From Paulinella micropora (taxonomy: Eukaryota > Cercozoa > Imbricatea > Euglyphida), in contig BJOX01000291.1 of the NCBI GenBank assembly GCA_009731375.1, forward strand, positions 249,760 through 279,252: a stretch of DNA of 29,493 bases, in the 5' to 3' direction. A model generated the notes under the pieces. It was not told where the DNA came from and ran no database searches. It saw only the letters and a program-made list of their open reading frames with translations. This document shows, one piece after another, positions 22,631 to 29,493 of the stretch. The position numbers were made by a program, and so were the translations under genes. How positions within the stretch are numbered: position 1 is the first letter of the stretch; every line of letters starts with the position of its first letter.

Positions 22631-22900
22631 CGAAAAAAATGTTTCCTGTCATGAATTTTGAAACAAAGTCTTATTGTTTTTATGACGCAAGCAATGCAGT
22701 TTACTGTATAATAGATCGCCATGCTTTACTGATTCGTTGACGAATGATTGACAGACGTTTTATTTTATTTAATTTATCTATTTCTTACGTATTTGTTTTC
22801 AGTGAGTTTTTGATCTCTACCTGAGTATATTTTTATGTATTTATTTCTACAGACAATCATTTCTTTATGTACTTTTACGTGTATGTCAAAAAAGTCGTAA
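22626..22900. other. AT-rich unique island
   Basis: AT-rich sequence with scattered TTTATTT motifs. No frame or RNA gene recognised. Confidence 0.55.
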
Positions 22901-23208
22901 ATACATGTATGTATGTCATGTATATAATGTATATCATGTTATGCCATGTACAAAAACTGTTGGCATGTCATGTACGTCATGTATGCATGTTTGTCATATT
23001 CATGCATGCATACATACATACATACATACATACGTACATACATACATACATACATACATACATACATACATACATGCATGCATGCATACATACATACATA
23101 CACACATACACATATATACATACGTATATATATACATATATATATGTATATATATATATATATAATAAATAAATATATACATATATATAATATAACATGT
23201 ATACCTAC

Positions 23209-23266
<58 letters not shown>

Positions 23267-23292
23267 AGAGAGAGAGAGGGAGGGGAGGGGGG
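22901..23292. repeat. ATGT, ACAT, TA and GA/G blocks
   Basis: ATGT-type motifs pass to ACAT (about 23005-23110), then long TA-rich blocks to 23264, then a GA run and G-rich tail to 23292. Confidence 0.93.
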
Positions 23293-23835
23293 TTGTTGGT
23301 TCTCACGTTCAGATGTGTGGAGGTGCTCCTTGGATACGCGGACGAACGCTTCGTTGCGCAAACTTGCATACCTAATGTGTGCACATATTGCGTAAGTGCA
23401 TGCATATCAAATATGCATCCAGAAATATGAGAAGAAGCAGCACAGGAGGAGGAGCAGGAAGTGGTGTGACCCATGTGTTCCGATGGGCAGGTCGCCGTGG
23501 GCGATACCACGAGAGCTAAACACAGCGCATATGCTACTTTCACTGCTGTTTGAAGAGCGTTGGAACAAAAAACGAGAAGAGAAGAAGAGAAGAAGAGAAG
23601 AATTGAAAGAAACAAGAGCAGGAAAGGAGAAGACCGCACACCGGCTCTGGCCAGGGCGCTCTCGGCTTCCCTCACGAAGTGCAGCCAACGCCCGCCTTCA
23701 ATGCACTGCACTGCCCACAGCAGCAAAGGTTTCTAGCCAACTTCCAAGACATTAACCGACAGTCAATCAGCACTTCCAGCCCTTCCTGCTATCACCAATC
23801 ATCTTTCCAATAAGTGGCGTATCGGCCTGTCATCC
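23293..23835. other. Unique island, no gene demonstrated
   Basis: Mixed sequence of moderate GC with an A/G-rich stretch near 23567-23632. A 119-codon + frame and a longer minus frame overlap it, but neither shows a recognised domain and both contain low-complexity parts. Confidence 0.5.
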
Positions 23836-23849
23836 ATCTACCTACCTAC

Positions 23850-23935
<86 letters not shown>
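23836..23935. repeat. (ATCT)n array, left border of the retroelement fragment
   Basis: ACCT passes into ATCT and abuts the retroelement fragment with no spacer. Confidence 0.96.
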
Positions 23936-23936
23936 G

Positions 23937-24285
23937 CCGAAATAGCGACGGGAAGCACAATTCTGTTCCCTCAGGGTGCCCTTTCTCGCTTGTTGAGCCC
24001 GGAATAAAACCCACAGTGCTCTGTCGGTTTATACTAGACTGTCGAACAGTCTCGAAACTCCATCTGCTTACTGGGCCCTCTGTAATGGAGGTGGGAGCTC
24101 GTTCTGCAAGGGGCGCTTTATGGAACGAGCCCTGGCCCCGCCTGGTACTAGGGAGCTTTGGTATTGCCTGTATCAGTCCCTTCCGTGCAAACATCACGGC
24201 TTAGCTGGGCATCGGGTTAATACTTTACCCACAGACTTCCTGGTTGACGAAATCAGAAGCTCCTTTTTTCTGACATTAGTCGATA
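23937..24285 (+). mobile_element. Retroelement upstream segment, copy 2, bounded by (ATCT)n
   Basis: This copy matches 6854-7203 over its full length (GCCGAAATAGCG to TTAGTCGAT) and supplies sequence missing in the first copy's gap. By inference it is a solo fragment of the retroelement's 5' region. Both ends join ATCT repeats: the left directly, the right through ATTTC. It is in the same orientation as copy 1. Confidence 0.85.
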
Positions 24286-24289
24286 TTTC

Positions 24290-24372
<83 letters not shown>

Positions 24373-24381
24373 GATCTATCG

Positions 24382-24472
<91 letters not shown>

Positions 24473-24590
24473 CATATCTGTCTGTCTGTCTATCTGTCTG
24501 TCTATCTGTCTGTCTATCTGTCTGTCTATCTGTCTATCTATCTGTCTATCTATCTATCTATATCTATCTGTCTATCTATCTATCTGTCTG

Positions 24591-24632
<42 letters not shown>

Positions 24633-24650
24633 CATCTATCCATTTAGATC
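24286..24650. repeat. (ATCT)n array with GTCT blocks
   Basis: ATCT with two GATC breaks near 24370-24382 and a GTCT-rich part near 24478-24545. Confidence 0.96.
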
Positions 24651-24705
24651 ATCTATCTATTCTATACGCTGTAGCGAGCGACCGGTGGCCAGATGTTCAA
24701 GAAGA

Positions 24706-24708
<3 letters not shown>

Positions 24709-24746
<38 letters not shown>

Positions 24747-24844
24747 AAGAGAGAAAGAAAGAAAGAGAGAGAGAAAGAAAGAGAGAGAGAGAGAGAGAGA
24801 GGAGAGAGAAAGAGAGAGAGAGAGAGAGAGATAGATAGATAGAC

Positions 24845-24896
<52 letters not shown>
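24709..24896. repeat. (GA)n/(GAAA)n followed by (GATA)n
   Basis: GA with GAAA interruptions to about 24829, then GATA to 24896. GATA is the complement-strand form of the ATCT array 60 bp to the left, so the two arrays are inverted relative to each other. Confidence 0.95.
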
Positions 24897-24897
<1 letters not shown>

Positions 24898-24939
24898 TGC
24901 TTGGTCTATCAGCTCTGCATATCCGAAGACAGAGGCATC
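24893..24939 (-). repeat. 47-bp dispersed repeat, copy 2 (inverted)
   Basis: The reverse complement matches 4466-4512 with about six mismatches. Its tail enters the GATA array, as copy 1 enters ATCT-like sequence. Confidence 0.7.
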
Positions 24940-25694
24940 CATTCCACCCCGCCGCGAATCGGCGACTGGTAGCGGGCTGGGAGAGAGCACTAAGCTACCC
25001 ATCCCTGGACGGACAGCTTGGTAAATCCAGACACGTACAGGAGCACGTGCTCCCCCCAGGCTTGCCCCGGGGCCCGCCTTTCGCGGGGGCCGGACTATAT
25101 CTTAAAGATCTCCCTGCTAATATGCCTAGCAGCACACAGGGAAATCCCCACTTCCGTTTAGTATCTGAACCTTTCCCATTTGTCAGGACACCACTGGGTA
25201 GTGGCAACGGAGTACTATCGGGCCAGCTGCAGTGCTGACAGAAGTGGGCCGACGTCGAGAGTAGTGGCCATTTGCTGTAGCCACTGGTCACTAAAGCTCA
25301 CGTCGGAGCACAAAGTCAGTCCAAGGCAGCAATCCAAGGAGGTAGTCGTACCGAGTAGTTACGGTGTCAGCCCTCGATACACTCTCAAACTGCGGGAAAA
25401 TCCTGAGAGCCTTTGATACCGCGGCCTCCGGGAAACCGAGGTGCAGCAGGCGATGCAACGGTCGTCGGATGGTAAAAACTCAAAGGATTGGGCAATTCGC
25501 AGCAAGTCCCTTCTTGTCAGGCCAACGCCGCGCATGGCTCCCTTACGGTAGGTATTCATCAGCCCTGGCCAGTCACGCTGCACCAGCTGCGCCCCTTCAC
25601 GAGCAACGTTGCGCTCTTCACAGCTGGTGAAGGGCTGTAAGAGGTTTAGTATTAGGCCGGAGCACTGAGCGGCTGGCCCCCTGCATCCCCTCCG
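24940..25694. other. GC-rich unique island, no gene demonstrated
   Basis: About 750 bp of GC-rich, non-repetitive sequence between two GATA arrays. Its composition resembles the retroelement upstream segment (6696-7203). It holds short frames on both strands with no recognised domain, and a GC-rich CCCCGGGGCCC-type patch near 25066. Possibly UTR of another transposable element. Confidence 0.5.
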
Positions 25695-25740
<46 letters not shown>

Positions 25741-25776
25741 AAGATAGATAGATAGATAGATAGATAGTTAGATAGT

Positions 25777-25856
<80 letters not shown>
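25695..25856. repeat. (GATA)n array
   Basis: GATA with GAAA and GTTA variants in the first half. Confidence 0.97.
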
Positions 25857-26063
25857 CTGCTGGTGAGGTGTTCTAGAGGGATGTCCAGTTCGGGGGCCAG
25901 GGAGAAGAAGGCAGGGTGCGGGCAGTACACGTACACAGTCAGCTCCCTCCCTCGCTGCTCCTGTATTAGAATGTATCACACTATGAGAAGCAGGTGATTG
26001 ATAGCAAGAGGGGCTTCTCTGTTTGTTTATCTCTTTTGTCCCTCCAAAACAAGAAATTAAAAG
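25857..26063. other. Unique island
   Basis: Short mixed sequence between GATA and GA arrays. Nothing recognised. Confidence 0.5.
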
Positions 26064-26104
<41 letters not shown>

Positions 26105-26152
26105 AGAGAGAGACATGTGGAGAGAGAGAGAGAGAGAAAGAAAGAAAGTAAG

Positions 26153-26208
<56 letters not shown>

Positions 26209-26245
26209 AAGGAGAGGAGAGAGGAGAGAGAGAGGAGAGAGAGAG

Positions 26246-26290
<45 letters not shown>

Positions 26291-26338
26291 AAGAAAGAAA
26301 GAAAGAAAGAAAAGAGAGAAAAAAAGAGAGAAAGAAAG

Positions 26339-26369
<31 letters not shown>

Positions 26370-26441
26370 ACCTCAGACCATTGGTGTGGCTCCATGTAGC
26401 ACATTTTCATACCTATTCCTATTGCAAAAACGACAAAGAGA

Positions 26442-26480
<39 letters not shown>

Positions 26481-26516
26481 AAAGTGTAAAACCCTTGGAT
26501 TTACTTGCGCGCGCGC

Positions 26517-26567
<51 letters not shown>
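26064..26567. repeat. (GA)n/(GAAA)n arrays with short unique spacers and a (CG)n patch
   Basis: GA-type purine arrays at 26064-26369, 26434-26479 and 26518-26567. GCGCGCGCG at about 26507-26517 sits at the start of the last array. Confidence 0.95.
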
Positions 26568-26569
<2 letters not shown>

Positions 26570-26810
26570 TAGTGTGAATAGAGGGAGAGAAAGTGGGTCG
26601 GGGGGGGATNNNNNNNNNNGGGGAGGTGGACAAGGGGAAGAGTTCTGTCTGTCGCGTTTTGCCTTGGTATGCGAGGAAGATGGGCACCAGAGCGTTCCAG
26701 GCCACCGCGCGGTCGGACATATGACACTACATAGAAATTTAATTTCTTTACTTGAAACGCACACACGAGAAGAAGGGGAAGGAGGCATAGAAGGATGAAG
26801 GGGGAGTTTT
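26568..26810. other. Unique island with G-run and 10-base gap
   Basis: A G-run at about 26599-26607 sits two bases before a 10-N gap (26610-26619). The rest is unique with no gene recognised. Confidence 0.6.
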
Positions 26811-26948
26811 AAGGAGGAGGAGTAGGAGGATGAGGAGGAGGAGGAGAAGGAGAAGAAGAAGAAGAAGAAGAAGAAGAAGAAGAAGAAGAAGAAGCAGAAG
26901 AAGAAGAAGAAGAAGAAGAAGAAGAAGAAGAAGAAGAAGAAGAAGAAG

Positions 26949-26980
<32 letters not shown>

Positions 26981-27015
26981 GCAGAAGTAGCAGTAGCAGT
27001 AGTAGTAGCAGTAGC

Positions 27016-27049
<34 letters not shown>

Positions 27050-27105
27050 TATATTATCTTTAAAAAAAAAAAAATTAAAAAATAAAAAAATAAAATAAAA
27101 AAAAT
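26811..27105. repeat. (GGA)n-(GAA)n-(AGT/AGC)n and A-rich tract
   Basis: GGA, then a long GAA block, then AGC/AGT to about 27049, then an A-rich tract from 27061. Confidence 0.95.
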
Positions 27106-27159
27106 CAGCCGTCTGGGACAGTTACATAAAGAACGCAGAGAGGAAAGCAGATACATTTA

Positions 27160-27203
27160 CTTCTTATTCTTGTTTTTGTTGTTATTGTTATTATTATTAT
27201 TAC

Positions 27204-27237
<34 letters not shown>

Positions 27238-27250
27238 GTTATTATTATTA

Positions 27251-27294
<44 letters not shown>

Positions 27295-27338
27295 GTTTTT
27301 GATGTTGTTGTTGTTGTTGTAGTAGAAGAAGAAGAAGA
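27160..27338. repeat. (ATT)n/(GTT)n array up to a gap
   Basis: ATT/TTA trinucleotides with GTT ends, then a short GAA run into a 10-N gap (27339-27348). Confidence 0.95.
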
Positions 27339-27348
27339 NNNNNNNNNN

Positions 27349-27681
27349 GTGTACGGAGAAGTGAATTTTCCAATCGGGAGTGGTGTGGGATAAGGAGTTT
27401 TGCAGACACCTGCAACAATATGCAGATACTTCAACACATGTGTACGCTTGTAGGATAATCACGTCAGGACAACAGAAACAGCAAAATCAGGAAAGAACCA
27501 TCAGGAATGGCAGAAGGAAATGGCTGTGTGTAATCAATCAACCAATGAAAAAAGGGAGGATGAAATGAAGAAAGAACCAATAGGAGCGGCATGGGTCGGT
27601 TGCGATGCGAGCGAAGCCACCCTGCCAGGACACAAAAACTATATCCTTTTGCGAAAGCTATCTATCTCAAAATGTCTATGC
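27349..27681. other. Unique island with a 22-bp duplication
   Basis: GAAAGAACCATCAGGAATGG at 27491 recurs as GAAAGAACCAATAGGAGCGG at 27570, each followed by CA. No gene recognised. Confidence 0.6.
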
Positions 27682-27804
27682 TGTGTGTGTGTGTGTTTTT
27701 TTTGGGGGGGGGGGGGGGGNNNNNNNNNNCTCTCCCTCTCTCTCTCTCTGTCTCTGTCTGTCTCTCTCTGTCTCTCTCTGTCCCTCTGTCTGTCTGTCTG
27801 TCTC

Positions 27805-27864
<60 letters not shown>
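27682..27864. repeat. (GT)n, poly-T/poly-G, gap, (CT)n
   Basis: GT, then a T run and a G run ending at a 10-N gap (27720-27729), then CT with GTCT variants to 27864. Confidence 0.95.
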
Positions 27865-27867
<3 letters not shown>

Positions 27868-28185
27868 GTGTGTAGCATATGGTATTCCGTGGCTTGTTGC
27901 GAAGGTGACACAACGGCTACACTGCTAATTTCTTTAGGACGGCTGCACTCCATAAAACAGCCGAAAACAGGCATGTATGCAGGCAGGTATGGAGGTGTGG
28001 GCTGATACCGGGTGATGGTTTGCCAGCTGAACGGGTTGCCTGCGGGCAGAAGGTGTGTGGCCCGGAGGGACTTGCACGTCATCACCGTCACATCTGCAGA
28101 CAGCTCAACGTTTCTCTCTTTCGCTTGGGAACAAGGCCATTGTCTTTGACGCGCACGTCGTTTGCCCCGCCTGCGCATAAGTTAG
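27865..28185. other. Unique island, no gene recognised
   Basis: About 320 bp of balanced composition. No convincing open frame or repeat. Confidence 0.55.
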
Positions 28186-28246
28186 ATAAATAGGTAGGTA
28201 GGTAGGTAGGTAGGTAAATATATAGGTAGATAGATAGATAGAATCT

Positions 28247-28289
<43 letters not shown>

Positions 28290-28290
28290 A
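28186..28290. repeat. (GGTA)n then (GATA)n
   Basis: GGTA repeats at about 28192-28215, then GATA with one GAATCTAA break near 28240. Confidence 0.95.
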
Positions 28291-28671
28291 TACCTCCTGA
28301 CCGCTGTGCTCCTGCATTCAGAACCCCCCTGCGTGCAACATAGAGACAAACATCTACACTATGCCACATATGTATACATGCACGCGTACATACACAAAGG
28401 CGTTAAAAAAAAAATGCATACGTGGCAAACATACATACGTGCATGCAGAAAACAGTCTTCAAATATTTAGTGCATGTATGATACGTAAAGACGTAAATCT
28501 TTTGGCAAGGCTTTGTAGGTACCTTGAGCATATTGGCAAGTGCTTCGGCAAATGCTGGAGTGTTCTTTTGTTCGTCTGCGCTTCCAACCTCAACCCAAGT
28601 TTTACTTACCTATTTAGCAAGACACCAAGCGAAATTTGGGCATGCTACCTGGGGGAAGCAGGAGGAGGACG
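28291..28671. other. Unique island, no gene demonstrated
   Basis: Contains two overlapping + frames that would run into the downstream GGA/AGC repeats. Neither has a recognised domain. Confidence 0.5.
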
Positions 28672-29010
28672 TGAGACGAGGAGGAGGAGGAGGNNNNNNN
28701 NNNNNNNNNNNNNNNNNNNNNNNNNNNNNNNNNNNNNAGAAGGAGGAGGAGGAGGAGAAGGAGGAGGAGGAGGAGGAGGAGGATCAGGAGGAAGACGATC
28801 AGGAGGAGGAGGATCAGGAGGAGGAGGAGCAGCAGCACCAGCAGCAGCAGGAAGAGCACCAGCAGCAGCAGGAAGAGAAGCAGCAGCAGCAGGAAGAGAA
28901 GCAGCAGCAGCAGGAAGAGAAGCAGCAGCAGCAGGAAGAGAAGCAGCAGCAGCAGGAAGAGAAGCAGCAGCAGGAGCAGGAGGAGCAGGAGGAGGAGGAG
29001 GAGGAGGATC
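28672..29010. repeat. (GGA)n and 21-bp minisatellite around a 44-base gap
   Basis: GGA trinucleotides flank an N run (28694-28737). From about 28845 to 28975 a 21-bp unit (GAAGAGAAGCAGCAGCAGCAG) recurs about six times, translating in one frame as EEKQQQQ. A coding role is possible but unsupported. Confidence 0.9.
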
Positions 29011-29145
29011 TCGGAGGTTGGTGAAGAATGGGACAGCCAATAGAAATCAGGTCCGCCTTTAGATCTAGACTAATTTGGCATAGCTTTGAGTCAGCAAGGC
29101 TACCACCAGCAACGAGGCTTTTGAGGCAGGGGTGGTGCTAACAAG

Positions 29146-29305
29146 ATGGACGAGGACGACGAAGAGGTCCATCCACTCGCCGAAGGTCTTTACACAGCAG
29201 GACAACCCCCAAGGCGGTCCTTTGGAGGCAAAACAAGCAAAACAAGTAGAACGGGAGACCTTCACATAAAACGGAACAGGAAACCAAATATTATCAAGTC
29301 AGTCT
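29146..29305 (+). CDS. Candidate first exon / short coding start, unknown protein
   Basis: ATG at 29146 lies in a favourable context (A at -3 and G at +4). About 50 ordinary codons follow: an acidic start (MDEDDEEVHPLAEG), then a basic KTSKTSRTG part, before the frame runs into the GT array. Donor-like GTAGAA and GTCAGT sites lie near 29246 and 29298. Upstream are repeats and no clear promoter. It may be a first exon, but no partner exon is in the window. Confidence 0.25.
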
Positions 29306-29362
29306 CTGTGTGTGTGTGTGTGTGTGTGTGAGATTGTGTGTGTGCGCGCGCGCGCGCGTGTT

Positions 29363-29417
<55 letters not shown>

Positions 29418-29493
29418 TGTCTGTGTGTGAGTGTGTGTGTGTGTGTGCGTGCGTGCGTGTGTGTGTGTGTGTGTTGTGTGTGTGTGTGTGTGT
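29306..29493. repeat. (GT)n array with a (CG)n patch, to the window end
   Basis: GT repeats with a GCGCGCGCGCGC patch at about 29344-29357, where alternating purine-pyrimidine sequence could favour Z-DNA. The array continues past the window. Confidence 0.97.

Noticed and set aside
23396-23755. A 119-codon + strand frame with a basic middle
   Set aside because: It overlaps a longer minus-strand frame, has no recognised domain, and its middle is A/G low-complexity sequence.

Overview
This is eukaryotic genomic DNA dominated by simple-sequence repeats. Well over half of the window is microsatellite: (ACAT)n/(ATGT)n, (ATCT)n/(GATA)n, (GA)n/(CT)n, (CTT)n/(GAA)n, (CA)n/(GT)n, (TA)n, poly-C/poly-G and several tri- to pentanucleotide arrays, plus thirteen runs of N marking assembly gaps. 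I see no bacterial operon, no CRISPR array and no recognisable tRNA or rRNA. The taxon cannot be fixed from the sequence. A decayed retrotransposon with reverse transcriptase, a CCHC zinc motif and a restriction-like endonuclease (R2/NeSL-type) favours an invertebrate animal such as a mollusc or flatworm. A microsatellite-rich protist is not excluded.

Layout. 1-6700: (ACT)n, ACAT/ATGT, TA, CT, poly-C, CTTT, ATCT and CTT arrays separated by short unique islands, several of which hold duplicated cores. 6696-11106: the one clearly identifiable element, a degenerate RLE-type non-LTR retrotransposon on the + strand with frameshifts and in-frame stops. About 245 bp of its upstream region is repeated directly after its 3' end (11108-11349), where the copy ends in an (ATCT)n array. 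11350-15930: CA, GA, CT, ATCT, GTAT and GGAAA arrays with short islands; one 577-base gap lies between a GA and a CT array. 15929-18536: the longest non-repetitive stretch, holding a candidate minus-strand terminal exon, a short reverse-transcriptase-like remnant, a small open frame with a donor-like site, and a decayed coding region. 18537-21075: poly-C, then CA/ACAT/TA arrays with about 500-bp and 163-bp higher-order repeats. 21076-23935: mixed islands with a very strong GC-rich foldback at 21234-21327. 23936-24287: a second copy of the retroelement's upstream segment, bounded on both sides by (ATCT)n. 24288-29493: ATCT, GA, GATA, GAA, ATT, CT and GT arrays, a GC-rich island (24897-25694), a 21-bp minisatellite and a possible first exon at 29146.

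No intact gene is demonstrated. Most long open frames are translations of microsatellites. Points of interest are the links between the retroelement fragments and ATCT arrays, the repeated 'short unique core plus microsatellite' duplications, the orientation flips of ACAT arrays, the 21.2-kb foldback, and the low-copy candidates in 15.9-18.5 kb.
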